Source of the DNA: VRUG01 sp965372745
GTDB taxonomy: Bacteria; Planctomycetota; Phycisphaerae; Sedimentisphaerales; Anaerobacaceae
Assembly (NCBI GenBank): GCA_965372745.1
Contig: CBDVDM010000001.1
Coordinates: 124,001-188,000, forward strand
DNA: 64,000 nucleotides
Direction: 5' to 3'
How positions within the stretch are numbered: the stretch's first letter is position 1; every line of letters begins with the position of its first letter. The position numbers and the translations under genes were made by a program. Under the pieces are notes generated by a model. It was not told the DNA's origin, made no database searches, and saw only the letters and a list, made by a program, of their open reading frames with translations. Shown here one piece after another: positions 9,546 through 19,613 of this stretch.

Positions 9546-12500
9546 ATGAAACGTAATATTCTGTTTTGTTTATTAGTGTTGTTAACTATACAAACTGTTG
9601 TTTCAGCTACGGTGTTTTATGTACCGTCAAGGGATTACGAGACCATTGAAAGTGCTATTGACGATGCTGTTTCTGATGACACTATTCTTGTTGCTCCCGG
9701 GACGTATACACCACCTGCCAATGGATATGACTTTGACGGCGACAGTATTATCCTGAAAAGCTGGATTAACCCGGACAACCCCGACCCGAATATTATTGCT
9801 GCCACTATTATCGATTGTGGTGGCCAACCTGATGCTTCGCCAGCAGGGGATGCTGGAGCCGCAAACCGTGCTTTCTGGTTCCATAATGCTGAAGACAGCA
9901 ATAGCAAAGTTATAGGTTTTACTATCATAAACGGTTATGCCAGAGGCCGTAAAGGCGCAGATGGGGAACTAGGGTACATTGGTGATCCCGTGAATCTTTT
10001 CAAACACATCGCTTTTTGTGATGACCAGCTTGAATGTCCTCCCTATGCCCTTGATGGAGCGGATGCCTTTGGAAGTGGCTACGGTGGGGCAATTTTGTGC
10101 CAAGATGCGTCTCCGACCATACAATACTGTGTCATAAGCAACTGCACCGTTACTGGAGCACATGGTGGAAGAGGTGCTGATGGCTTAGACGGAGTTTGGG
10201 AACATTGGACAATCTCAGACTTCAATGAGATAACTGGAATGCGCAATGATGATGCAGAGACGGAAGAAAATTCTGATGGCCAGTGGGGCGGCAGTGGTGG
10301 CATAGGCAGCGGAAACGGTTATGGCGGTGCTATTGCCTGTTTGGGCGGCAGCAGCCCGCTCATCAGTGATTGTACTATAAGCGATAATTTCGCCAGGGGT
10401 GGCTGCGGTGGTCCCGGTGGAAACGGTGGAAACGCCGAGGAACCGCCGGATTATGACAAGGGAGATGGAAGTTTCGGTGGAGATGCCAACGATAGCATAG
10501 GTGACGGTATCGGTGGCGGTATCTACTGTGAAGGCACAAGTACACCAACTGTTGTGAATTGCACTTTCAGTAACAACATCGCTACGACAGGTGCCAGGGC
10601 AGTTGGCGGACTGCCAGGACAGGGCAATGCAATATCCGAGGATGATGGCGGCCCGGCTACTAAAGGCTGGGAGGGTTTTGTCTGGGGAATGGGCGGTATA
10701 GCAGGCGGTGCTGTATATCATGATAATGTGGACGCAGATTACACGAAATGCGATTTCACAGCTAATCAGGCCTGCGAGGAAGACAATTGTAGCTATTTTA
10801 TGACATGGCAAGCCAGTTTTGCTTACACCATTGGCGGTGCTCTGTACAGTACAGGCGGGGTTAATGTTAACCTTGACAGTTGTAAGTTTGTAAACAACAT
10901 GGGCGGAGCGGTATATTGTGGTTCAAATACTACTTTAAATATCAATAATACAACAGACCCTAACACTCCTTGTCTGTTTACAAATAACTCTGACCTTAAT
11001 GATGGCGATGACCTTTTGTGGCCAATGGTCGGTGATTTAGGTTCCGGTGGTGCGATTTATTTAGACACCGGCTGTATAGATGTTGACATTCAAAACAGTA
11101 TCTTTTCAGGCAATACATCTAAAAATGACGGAGGTGCAATAAAATCCGAATCAGACATAGCAACACTTAAAAATTGTTCATTCGGCAATAACCAGTCAGG
11201 GCGTTACGGCGGAGCGATTGACCTGTACACATGGAATGATACGTTGGCAATAGATGCCAATAACTGCAGTTTCTATGGCAATCAGTCTGAAGATGGTGGA
11301 GCTTTCTCTGCCTATGACTTTACAGCTAATATTACTGCCAGCTATTTTATTAATAATACAGCTCTATCGAATGGTGGTGCTCTGGACCTTTGGAATGGGA
11401 ATATTACGATTTCCGATAGCACTATCAGTGAAAATACAATGACAGGTACAGGCGACAGCTATGGAGCAGGAGGTGGTATCGACTGTTCCTCTACCACAAT
11501 GACAATGCAGCACTGTACCGTTCAGAATAATACAGCCGAGGGCGTCAATGCTACCGGTGGTGCGATTAATCTTCATGGTGGAAGCGGTGGCATTCAGCAT
11601 GTTATTCAGAACTGTCTTATTACCGGCAACTATGCCGGCAGTGACGGCGGGGCAATTGCATGCATAGAAAGTACTGCTCCGGATGTCAATAACTGTACCT
11701 TTAGTGATAACTCAACTGGTGGTTTTGGCGGAGCGATATTTGCCGACTATTTATCTAATCCGACAATTACAAACGGTATCTTCAATAACTGTAATAGTCA
11801 TGCAATACACGAAGAAGATGGTGGCGGTGATGCTACAGTGACATATAGTTTGTTCTATAATAATCCTGATGGTGATTACTATGATTCCGTTGCAGGCCTG
11901 GCAGGTGTCGGGGCTATCCCGGGAGGCAGTAATAACCTGGATGGCGACCCTCTGTTTTTTGGCGGGCCGTTTGGAAGCTATTATTTAATGCAGACTGCTA
12001 CCGGTGACCCCAATCAGTTCACAGACAGCCCTGCGGTCGATGCCGGAAAAACAGTTTCCGGCTGGGACCCCTGTACATATACAACTCGTACCGACAGCGT
12101 TGGTGACAGCGGCCCGGTGGACATGGGGTATCATTACCCGTTCGTTACAGATGTAGATACCTTTGAGTTGGTTATAAATGTTGCCTGCGGTAATGGCGAA
12201 ATAGGAATAATTTCACCTGCTCCTCTTAGTAATCCTGCACCTGGTGTATACACCTTCTATGAAGGCACCGTAGTAACGCTTGAAGCTATGCCCGATGCCG
12301 GATGGCGTATCGGCTCATGGATAGGAAGCGATGACGATTCTTCAGACGATACTATAAATACGGTTGTAATGAATTGCGACCGGTATGTCAGTATCGAATT
12401 CTATTGGCCGAGAACCCTTATCGTTTCAGTCGGCGGCGGTGGAGAAGGATATTTCGCGAACATACAGGACGCTATTCACAATGCAAATGATGGCGATGTA

Positions 12501-15500
12501 ATAATTGTTTATCCAGGTACTTATTTTGGTCCTGGAATACAGGTTAATAAATCCGTTGAAATTAAGTCCTTGCACCCGGATGACCCAAACTGGGTTGATA
12601 CAACTATTATCGACCGTACCGATTATGGTAACCGTGCCTTTGAATTCCAGGCAGGTTCCGAGGGAGTTATTATAAACGGCCTGACCATTCAAAACTGCAG
12701 ATGGATTGTTTTAGATGGTCATAATGCTTTAAAGGTTGGCCTGCATGGCGAAGATGGTTATGGGGCTGATGGTGCTGCAATTTACATTTGTGCTGGTATG
12801 AGCCCGACATTTAAAAACTGCGTGTTTAGAGACAACTGGATACGTGGCGGCCATGGTGGTAACGGTGCCAACGCTGATGCGGCCTACCATGCCGGAAGGG
12901 GTGGTTGGGGTGCCTATGCACGCGGCGGAGCGATATACTGCGGGCAGGAAAGTAACGTTGAATTTGTAAATTGTCAAATAATTGATAACACAGCTATCGG
13001 CGGTAACGGTGGTGATGGTGGTAACTGGGAGGCTACCAGTGGAAACCTCCCTAACTATGGTGGAAACTGGAGCAGGGCTGAATGGTGGAATGTCCAGCCT
13101 ACAGGTGTTAGCTGGGAATCGGGTGACCTCTGGCAGGTATGGCAGATGCATTGGGTCAGTATAGACGGTCAAAATGGCGGACCGCGTGGCTCTTATATGG
13201 GCAACTATCGCTGGTATACCGGTTATGGCGGCAGTGTTTTTTGTGATGCCAATAGTACTGTTACATTTACGCACTGTACAATTCAAGGCAATTTGGCTCA
13301 GGGCGGTATGAGCGGCCTGGGTGGTGAATGGCCCGCTGAAAACCCGGAACCCGAAATCAGCTATGAGCTGCCGAGTTTCGGTGGCGGTGTTTATTGTGCC
13401 GCAGGCTCTACAGTAACATTTGAGGATTGTAACCTGTTGGATAATATGGCCACTGACCCGACATTTGACCATAGCCTTGAAGATGACGAACTGGGGGACG
13501 ATTATGACCCGAATGACAAGTACCGGATTGACCCGTATGTTGGTCATGGCGGTGGTGTTTGTGCTGAAGATACAGCCACGGTCATATTTACCTGCTGTAA
13601 TGTCAGAGACAATGAGGCATCAGTCGGTGGCGGTATAAATTTCGCAAATGCCAATCCTGTAATCAGTGACTGCAATATAGCTCAAAATCAGGCCTATCAT
13701 GGTGGTGGAATATTCGGCCAGGACGGCTCTGCGGATATAATAAACAGCATTATAACAGGAAATCTTGCGTTCATTGAGCCTAACAATCCCAATGACATTC
13801 CAATATTTGGTAATGGCGGTGGTATCCATCTGTGGGCAACAAATGCCAATATCTTTAATTGCTTTATTAACCGGAATGAAGCTGTCGCCTCCGGCGGCGG
13901 TATTTATTTTGGTGGAGAAAGCACTCCGTCAATGACGAACTGTCTTATTACTGAAAATACAGCAGGCAGAGATGGTGCTGCTGTCTCGACAAATATTTTC
14001 ACTCAATTGACAATCTCGAACTGCACAATTGCAGATAATAATACCGTTGGTTCACCGGAGTTCTCCAACCATTACGGCGGAGGCTTGAGTTGCAGCTATG
14101 GAAGTTATACTGAGATTATTAACAGTATCATCTGGGGCAATGCAATCGTAGACCAGGCTGGTATAACCGACCCAGCCGGCAAAGGGCAGCAAATTGCCAT
14201 TGGTACAGGCTTCGAATTCGACCCGGTGCCGTCTACGGTAGAGGTTACTTACAGTGATGTTGACGGCGGTGATTCTGATGTGTGGCTCGAGACAGATTGT
14301 ATTCTGGATTGGGATAATAATACTGATGCAGACCCGCTTTTTGTTGGCGGTCTTCTGGGCAGCTATTATCTCCAGCAGCCGACAAGTCTGGATGCGACAA
14401 TAATTCCAAGCCCTGCGGTAGATACCGGCAGTATCCTGGCGGCGCTTCTGGGTATGGATAATTATACCACCAGCATTGAGGGAAGCTTCGATGCCAATAC
14501 TGTTGATATGGGTTATCATTATACAGCCGGCGGAAGCTTACCGGTATATGAATTGCAGTTGAGTGTAATCGACGGTTCGGGTACGGTAACACCGACAACA
14601 GGTCTTCTAATCGGTGGTGTTTATAAGTATTTTGAAGGCACAAGAGTAGAACTACAGGCGGCACCGGATGTCGGATGGAGAGTCGAAAGCTGGAGCGGAA
14701 CTGAGAATGACTCATCTGTCCTGACAACGAATTATGTTGTTATGAATGCAGACAAAACTGTTGAGATTAAATTTGAACTGCCTCGGACAATCACTGTACC
14801 TGGTCAATACTCATCGATTCAGCAGGCCTTCGACGCTGCTGGAGAGGGTGACACTATTCTGGTTGGCACCGGTACTTATATTACCTCTAATAGTTACGTT
14901 ATTCAGGATAAAGTTGTTACTATAACCAGCGAAAATCCCGACGACCCCAATGTTGTTGCTGCTACGGTTATCGAACTTGAAGTAGGCGACAGTGGAGGTG
15001 CAGGAAGGGCTTTTACTTTCACTAATGTTGGGCTTGACACCGTGTTGAATGGTATTACCATTCGTGGATTCAGTCGCTATGGTATTAACGGTGAGAATGG
15101 TACAGGTTCTGGTTCAGGCGGCAGAAACGGTATAAATATATATGGTGGTGCAATACTTTGCAGAGCAGCCTCTCCAACGATTAAAAATTGTGTAATTTTA
15201 GATTGTAATATTACCGGTGGCGATGGTGGTGACGGCGCTGACGGTGCCGGTACAGACCCTAACAATCCCGACCCGAATTTTGATGGTGGTCACGGGGGCT
15301 GGCCTGGCCTGGCATATGGAGGCGGTTTGGCTTGTATGGCAAAACGAAATACAGATGGGACCATATCCCCAAGTAATCCTGCTGTTATAAATTGTACATT
15401 CAGAAATAACTCAGTTATTGGTGGTAATGGCGGCAATGGTGGTGATGGTGCTGACCCGGACGGCGCCGGTGGTTTAGGTGGCGGCTGGTACTACAGTGGA

Positions 15501-18041
15501 CAGGTTGATTGGGAGTATGGTTACCACGTTATTGACGCGTGGTTTGGGCTTGAAGGAGATGGACAATATGACTTCTATACCAGATACAGTGGTCTTGGTG
15601 GTGCTGTCTACGTAGGTCAGCAGTGTGCTCCGACATTTAATAATTGTACCTTCAACAACAACAGTGCCCATGGTGGTACCTGTGGCATTAGAGGGATAAA
15701 TGAGTGGAGTGGACTTAGAGACGAGCCTAGTTTAAACTGGAAGATAGATAATTTCGGTGGTGCAGTTTACTGCGACACCAACAGTGTTGTAGAATTTACA
15801 GACTGTGATTTTACAGATAACGTTGCCGATATCAATTATCCAGCTGATAACGATGACCCATATGTCAGTCTTGGCGGTGCGGTAGCCTTCCAGGATGGCG
15901 CAGACGTTATGTTTAACAACTGCAGCTTTAATGATAACTTAGCTACACTTGGCGGAGCTCTATACGCCGACAATTCAAATCTTGAAATTAGCGATAGCAA
16001 TTTTACCAGCAACACAGCATACAGTGGTGGCGGACTCTATTGTGTTGAAGCGGATGCAATAATTACGCTCTCTAATATCAGCAGAAATAATTCTTCCTCT
16101 GATGTAAATGATAGTAACACTGTAATTTTAGGTAATGGTGCCGGTATTTTCTTAAATTCTTCGGATGCTCAAGTTTCAGACTGCACTATTATCGGCAACT
16201 ACGCAGAAAAATCCGGTGGTGGTGTGTATATTGATGCGGGAAGTGACTCAGAATTATTTAACTGTTTAATCGTAGACAACGGTGCCGGTAATGACGGAGG
16301 CGCCGTATCGGTAAACCGGGATTCGAAAGCTGCCGTTTCGCATTGTACGATTGTAAATAACGAAGCGACAGGATTTTATAATACAATTAGCGGAACCGGC
16401 TACGGTGGAGGTCTTTTCTGCGGTTATGACAGTAATACAACTGTGATTGACAGCATTATTTGGGGCAACTATGCTTTTGAAGAGGGGCCTGAAATTGCGA
16501 TAGGAAGCAATTCCGGTTTCGATGAAAGTATTGTGAATGTCTCTTATAGTGATGTACTTGGCTCTCAAGGTCTTGTATACATCGGTACTGATTGTACCCT
16601 CGTTTGGGGACCTGGTAATCTTAATACAGACCCGCTGTTTGTGAGCGGACCGTCGGGAGACCATTATCTGAGCCAGACTGCTACTGAAAAACCAGAACAA
16701 ACCACAACGAGTCCATGTGTCGATGCAGGCAGCGATTTAGCATCCGAAATCGGATTCGATTCCGGATATACTACAAGAACCGATGAAGTACACGACGCAC
16801 TTGATGTAGATATGGGATACCATTATCCAATCAATGAAGACGATAAATGTAAACTCTGTGATTTATCTCAGGATGGAATTGTCAACATTAGCGATTTGCA
16901 GGACTTCGTATTACATTGGCTTGAAACCGGGTGTTCAGCGGCAAATAACTTCTGCAGCGGTGCAGACTTTAACTTTGATGCTATTGTTAACCTGGCAGAT
17001 TTTGCTAAATTTGCTGACTGTTGGCTTGTTGCTGATACCAATCCGCCATACCCAAATCCTGCCGAATGGCAGGTTGAACCTTATGCTGTGTCGCAGTCGT
17101 CGATTGCGATGATAGCGAAAAAAGCCTTTGATATTTGGAGTAACAATGTTTACTACTACTACGAGTGTGTAAGCGGTGCCTGTAATGACAGTGGTTGGCT
17201 AAGCAACGACCCCAATTACGAGGATACCGGCCTTGCACCTGATACTGTATTTGGATACAGAGTGAAAGTGGGTGATGATTTTGGTAACGAAACAGACTTC
17301 TCGACAATAAAATATGTACAGTCTTCGCCTGATACAGAGCCGCCGATAACCGACCCTGGTGCAAACGAACCTGAAAAGTATACAAGTACATGGGATAGTC
17401 CGCCAACCGCCATAAGTTCATCACTTATTAGCATGACAGTTACAGCTGCAAGTGATTCAAGCGGTGTGGAATACTATTTCAAGTGCACAGCCGGTGGTGC
17501 TGATCCTAATTTTCATGACAGCGGCTGGCAAGATAGTACTGAATATATTGCAATGACTCTGCAACCTGATACTGAATATACTTTTAGAGTTAGAGCGCGT
17601 GATAAATCACCTTTACAAAATAGTGGATACTATTCAATTGAAGCTTCTGCGACTACATGGCTGGAGACGGCGGATAACAATGCCCCGTCACCGGCGCCGA
17701 TTATTGATAGCTACATGTATTATGAGGACGCTGGCTCCTCTTATCATCAAATCACAGTTGATGTCACTGCTGTAAATGATGATATTACCCCGAGGAACGA
17801 GCTTGAGATTAATTTTATCTGTGAGCATAATGGTTCGCGCAGCAGCGGCTGGGTGTCGATGCTTGGGTCAGACCCTGAAGGAACTCCTTCCGGAACTGTA
17901 ACGTATAATGGCAATATCGTCACTTATGATGCATTTGTTTCGTCTACTATAAATGGACCTACATACAACTGGCATGTGTGTGTAAGGGATGCATCGCAAC
18001 AGGAGGTTTGCACGGGCACGGTAGAGATAGGTCCATGGTAA
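9546..18041 (+). CDS. Giant exported protein: three parallel beta-helix modules, two InlB-type repeats, dockerin, Fn3-like tail
   Basis: The protein has 2831 residues from ATG 9546. The signal peptide is MKRNILFCLLVLLTIQTVVSA. Three long modules (about residues 23-870, 958-1660 and 1747-2428) each open with a pectate-lyase-like block such as SIQQAFDAAGEGDTILVGTGTY. They run through dozens of Gly/Asn-rich PbH1 turns (GGAIYC...NCTF..N.A) and close with a DPLF...YYL.Q...SPAVDAG...VDMGYHY cassette. The modules are separated by two divergent InlB-type repeats (FYEGTVVTLEAMPDAGWRI; YFEGTRVELQAAPDVGWRV). After module three come a dockerin with two Ca-binding loops (DLSQDGIVNISDL; DFNFDAIVNLADF; about 2435-2495) and Fn3-like domains to the end. 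The fold is typical of polysaccharide-binding or -cleaving and adhesin proteins. No catalytic residues could be assigned, so an enzyme activity is not claimed. It follows the secretin gene by 209 bp. Confidence 0.9.
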   Translation: MKRNILFCLLVLLTIQTVVSATVFYVPSRDYETIESAIDDAVSDDTILVAPGTYTPPANGYDFDGDSIILKSWINPDNPDPNIIAATIIDCGGQPDASPAGDAGAANRAFWFHNAEDSNSKVIGFTIINGYARGRKGADGELGYIGDPVNLFKHIAFCDDQLECPPYALDGADAFGSGYGGAILCQDASPTIQYCVISNCTVTGAHGGRGADGLDGVWEHWTISDFNEITGMRNDDAETEENSDGQWGGSGGIGSGNGYGGAIACLGGSSPLISDCTISDNFARGGCGGPGGNGGNAEEPPDYDKGDGSFGGDANDSIGDGIGGGIYCEGTSTPTVVNCTFSNNIATTGARAVGGLPGQGNAISEDDGGPATKGWEGFVWGMGGIAGGAVYHDNVDADYTKCDFTANQACEEDNCSYFMTWQASFAYTIGGALYSTGGVNVNLDSCKFVNNMGGAVYCGSNTTLNINNTTDPNTPCLFTNNSDLNDGDDLLWPMVGDLGSGGAIYLDTGCIDVDIQNSIFSGNTSKNDGGAIKSESDIATLKNCSFGNNQSGRYGGAIDLYTWNDTLAIDANNCSFYGNQSEDGGAFSAYDFTANITASYFINNTALSNGGALDLWNGNITISDSTISENTMTGTGDSYGAGGGIDCSSTTMTMQHCTVQNNTAEGVNATGGAINLHGGSGGIQHVIQNCLITGNYAGSDGGAIACIESTAPDVNNCTFSDNSTGGFGGAIFADYLSNPTITNGIFNNCNSHAIHEEDGGGDATVTYSLFYNNPDGDYYDSVAGLAGVGAIPGGSNNLDGDPLFFGGPFGSYYLMQTATGDPNQFTDSPAVDAGKTVSGWDPCTYTTRTDSVGDSGPVDMGYHYPFVTDVDTFELVINVACGNGEIGIISPAPLSNPAPGVYTFYEGTVVTLEAMPDAGWRIGSWIGSDDDSSDDTINTVVMNCDRYVSIEFYWPRTLIVSVGGGGEGYFANIQDAIHNANDGDVIIVYPGTYFGPGIQVNKSVEIKSLHPDDPNWVDTTIIDRTDYGNRAFEFQAGSEGVIINGLTIQNCRWIVLDGHNALKVGLHGEDGYGADGAAIYICAGMSPTFKNCVFRDNWIRGGHGGNGANADAAYHAGRGGWGAYARGGAIYCGQESNVEFVNCQIIDNTAIGGNGGDGGNWEATSGNLPNYGGNWSRAEWWNVQPTGVSWESGDLWQVWQMHWVSIDGQNGGPRGSYMGNYRWYTGYGGSVFCDANSTVTFTHCTIQGNLAQGGMSGLGGEWPAENPEPEISYELPSFGGGVYCAAGSTVTFEDCNLLDNMATDPTFDHSLEDDELGDDYDPNDKYRIDPYVGHGGGVCAEDTATVIFTCCNVRDNEASVGGGINFANANPVISDCNIAQNQAYHGGGIFGQDGSADIINSIITGNLAFIEPNNPNDIPIFGNGGGIHLWATNANIFNCFINRNEAVASGGGIYFGGESTPSMTNCLITENTAGRDGAAVSTNIFTQLTISNCTIADNNTVGSPEFSNHYGGGLSCSYGSYTEIINSIIWGNAIVDQAGITDPAGKGQQIAIGTGFEFDPVPSTVEVTYSDVDGGDSDVWLETDCILDWDNNTDADPLFVGGLLGSYYLQQPTSLDATIIPSPAVDTGSILAALLGMDNYTTSIEGSFDANTVDMGYHYTAGGSLPVYELQLSVIDGSGTVTPTTGLLIGGVYKYFEGTRVELQAAPDVGWRVESWSGTENDSSVLTTNYVVMNADKTVEIKFELPRTITVPGQYSSIQQAFDAAGEGDTILVGTGTYITSNSYVIQDKVVTITSENPDDPNVVAATVIELEVGDSGGAGRAFTFTNVGLDTVLNGITIRGFSRYGINGENGTGSGSGGRNGINIYGGAILCRAASPTIKNCVILDCNITGGDGGDGADGAGTDPNNPDPNFDGGHGGWPGLAYGGGLACMAKRNTDGTISPSNPAVINCTFRNNSVIGGNGGNGGDGADPDGAGGLGGGWYYSGQVDWEYGYHVIDAWFGLEGDGQYDFYTRYSGLGGAVYVGQQCAPTFNNCTFNNNSAHGGTCGIRGINEWSGLRDEPSLNWKIDNFGGAVYCDTNSVVEFTDCDFTDNVADINYPADNDDPYVSLGGAVAFQDGADVMFNNCSFNDNLATLGGALYADNSNLEISDSNFTSNTAYSGGGLYCVEADAIITLSNISRNNSSSDVNDSNTVILGNGAGIFLNSSDAQVSDCTIIGNYAEKSGGGVYIDAGSDSELFNCLIVDNGAGNDGGAVSVNRDSKAAVSHCTIVNNEATGFYNTISGTGYGGGLFCGYDSNTTVIDSIIWGNYAFEEGPEIAIGSNSGFDESIVNVSYSDVLGSQGLVYIGTDCTLVWGPGNLNTDPLFVSGPSGDHYLSQTATEKPEQTTTSPCVDAGSDLASEIGFDSGYTTRTDEVHDALDVDMGYHYPINEDDKCKLCDLSQDGIVNISDLQDFVLHWLETGCSAANNFCSGADFNFDAIVNLADFAKFADCWLVADTNPPYPNPAEWQVEPYAVSQSSIAMIAKKAFDIWSNNVYYYYECVSGACNDSGWLSNDPNYEDTGLAPDTVFGYRVKVGDDFGNETDFSTIKYVQSSPDTEPPITDPGANEPEKYTSTWDSPPTAISSSLISMTVTAASDSSGVEYYFKCTAGGADPNFHDSGWQDSTEYIAMTLQPDTEYTFRVRARDKSPLQNSGYYSIEASATTWLETADNNAPSPAPIIDSYMYYEDAGSSYHQITVDVTAVNDDITPRNELEINFICEHNGSRSSGWVSMLGSDPEGTPSGTVTYNGNIVTYDAFVSSTINGPTYNWHVCVRDASQQEVCTGTVEIGPW

Positions 18042-18061
18042 TAAATAAAAATCTAAGGGCA

Positions 18062-18095
18062 GTTTCAGTTGCTTTCCCCCCTTAGCGGCTGAAAC
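18062..18095. other. Stable hairpin just after the giant gene
   Basis: The arms GTTTCAGTTGCT (18062-18073) and AGCGGCTGAAAC (18084-18095) pair over 12 bp (two G-U) around a C-rich 10-nt loop. No T-run follows, so it is more likely an mRNA 3'-end stabilising structure than a terminator on its own. Confidence 0.6.
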
Positions 18096-18109
18096 AAAAG
18101 CCATGTATC

Positions 18110-18144
18110 AAGGCCTTGGGAAGAACCCGGGGCCTTTCTTATTT
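18110..18144 (+). terminator. Rho-independent terminator of the giant beta-helix gene
   Basis: AAGGCCTTGGG (18110-18120) pairs with CCCGGGGCCTT (18126-18136) over 11 bp with two G-U pairs around the loop AAGAA. A T-rich tract (TCTTATTTATT) follows. It sits 70 bp after the stop codon, between convergent genes, and may also act on aroC transcripts. Confidence 0.8.
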
Positions 18145-18169
18145 ATTAAGAGCATATAACAAAACCTTG

Positions 18170-18209
18170 CCGTCATTGCGAGAAGGCCAAAGGCCGACGT
18201 GGCAATCTC
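18170..18209. repeat. Single copy of the CGTCATTGCGAG...GGCAATCTC palindromic repeat family
   Basis: The element begins CGTCATTGCGAG, has a GGCC-AAA-GGCC core, and ends GTGGCAATCTC, forming an imperfect palindrome in the gap between convergent genes. From memory, near-identical REP-like elements are widespread in unrelated bacterial genomes, usually intergenic. No second copy was noticed in this window. Confidence 0.7.
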
Positions 18210-18234
18210 AAAAACATTAATCGCTCAGTTTGAG

Positions 18235-19566
18235 CTATTTATTGATTTTTTCTTTTAGCTGCTGATAGCCTAAGTGAGCCATCAAATTATCAAGTATCAC
18301 GAGCGAGGTATAATTTTCAGCTACCGGCCAGATTCTTGCTGCGATTGTCGCATCGCGTCTCGTGATAGCCGCCAGGGCTTTGTTTTCGAGTGTATATTTA
18401 TCAATCGTATGCTGGGCCTTATCAATTGTAGGTGTTGGCTTTACTGCCAATCTGACGACAATATCCTGGCCGGTAGTAAGGCCGCCGGTTATTCCGCCTG
18501 CATTGTTGGAATCGAAAATAACCTTACCCTTTTCCGAGTGCATCTGGTCATTGGATTCTATACCAGTCATGTCCTTAACGGCAAAGCCGGCACCGACCTC
18601 AACTCCCTTGACTGCGCCGATGCCTAACATCCTTCCGAGTTCAGCATCGAGCTTTGCAAATACCGGTTCACCCAGACCACTCGGCACGCCTGTTACAACA
18701 ACCTCAACAACACCGCCGGCGGAATCACCTGTATTGCTTATCTTATTACACGCTGCCACCATCTCATTGGCAACTGCGATATCAGGACAATTCAATATGG
18801 GATGAACTGCGTATTTTTCTTTAATCTCTTCAGCCGAAACTTTCGGAGCTTTACTACGGATATCATCGATTTGCTGTTCTATCTCGCCGAAGACCCGCAT
18901 CTTTTCCAGAAATCTCATCTCAGGATTGACCCTGCCTTTAACATAAATTTCCTGGTAGAACGGGTCAAGGTCATGCCTCATCTTCTTGTACTTCTCTGTA
19001 TATTCGAAAGCCTGTTTCAAATCGACATCACCAAGTTTTACGCTCGCAAGTTCTTTAACGTACGAAAAGACCTCAATGCCGCATTTCTTCAATATCTTTT
19101 TGGCTACATAGCCGGCAGCAACGATTGTGGAAGTGTATCTGCCGCTAAAGATTCCCGCTCCGATTGCATCATCATCCGGGCCATACTTTTGAAACGAGGC
19201 GTATGACGCATGTCCAGGTCGAGGCGTACGGTTTGTGTCCTGATACTGCTTGATGTGAATAAAGTGTCGGTCAAGGTTCGGAATCAGGATACAAAGCGGT
19301 GTGCCGTTGGTGTGGTTTCTGTTGCCAGCGCCTTCAACGGTATCTGCAGCGTTTGTTCCGCTGTAAATTACCGGCAGGTCAGGCTCCTTGCGCGGACTCG
19401 AAAGCTCATCGGACCCGGGCTTTCGCAAAAGCATATCACCGTAGATTTCCTGTTCTGTTATCAACATGCCGGGCGGATTGCCCTGTATGATAGCTGACAG
19501 GCCCTCCTGATACGAGCCGCCGGCTACTGTTACCTGAAATATTCGTCCTATATGGCAACCTATCAT
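18235..19566 (-). CDS. aroC: Chorismate synthase, divergent form
   Basis: Chorismate synthase converts EPSP to chorismate with reduced FMN, the last shikimate-pathway step. At 443 residues it is longer than the usual 350-400, with an extra helical segment around residues 165-240. Family landmarks remain: RPGHA at 116-120, KYG near 127, VVVTGVPSGLGEPVFAKLDAELGRMLGIGAVKGVEVGAGF, and NNAGGITGGLTTGQ. Several canonical catalytic motifs are altered. GESHG is GGSYQ (16-20), the SARE motif is SGRYT (141-145), and RHDP is RRDA (403-406). AGGAG precedes ATG 19566 by about 10 nt. It lies 47 bp after aroA on the same strand, which supports a real pathway role. It could be a functional divergent enzyme or a neofunctionalised paralogue. 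Confidence 0.88.
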   Translation of the reverse strand: MIGCHIGRIFQVTVAGGSYQEGLSAIIQGNPPGMLITEQEIYGDMLLRKPGSDELSSPRKEPDLPVIYSGTNAADTVEGAGNRNHTNGTPLCILIPNLDRHFIHIKQYQDTNRTPRPGHASYASFQKYGPDDDAIGAGIFSGRYTSTIVAAGYVAKKILKKCGIEVFSYVKELASVKLGDVDLKQAFEYTEKYKKMRHDLDPFYQEIYVKGRVNPEMRFLEKMRVFGEIEQQIDDIRSKAPKVSAEEIKEKYAVHPILNCPDIAVANEMVAACNKISNTGDSAGGVVEVVVTGVPSGLGEPVFAKLDAELGRMLGIGAVKGVEVGAGFAVKDMTGIESNDQMHSEKGKVIFDSNNAGGITGGLTTGQDIVVRLAVKPTPTIDKAQHTIDKYTLENKALAAITRRDATIAARIWPVAENYTSLVILDNLMAHLGYQQLKEKINK

Positions 19567-19613
19567 TCTTTAAAGTCTCCTAAAAATGTTGCTATTTCTC
19601 AAAGAGTATAAAC

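Noticed and set aside
10215..13547. Long minus-strand open frames inside the giant beta-helix gene (for example 10215-10811 and 12729-13547)
   Set aside because: They are shadows caused by the biased Gly/Asn codon composition; no starts, motifs or coding pattern of their own.
9900..16800. Possible CRISPR-like or tandem DNA repeats in the giant gene
   Set aside because: The repetition follows protein-level beta-helix turns with variable lengths; there are no identical direct repeats with regular spacers.
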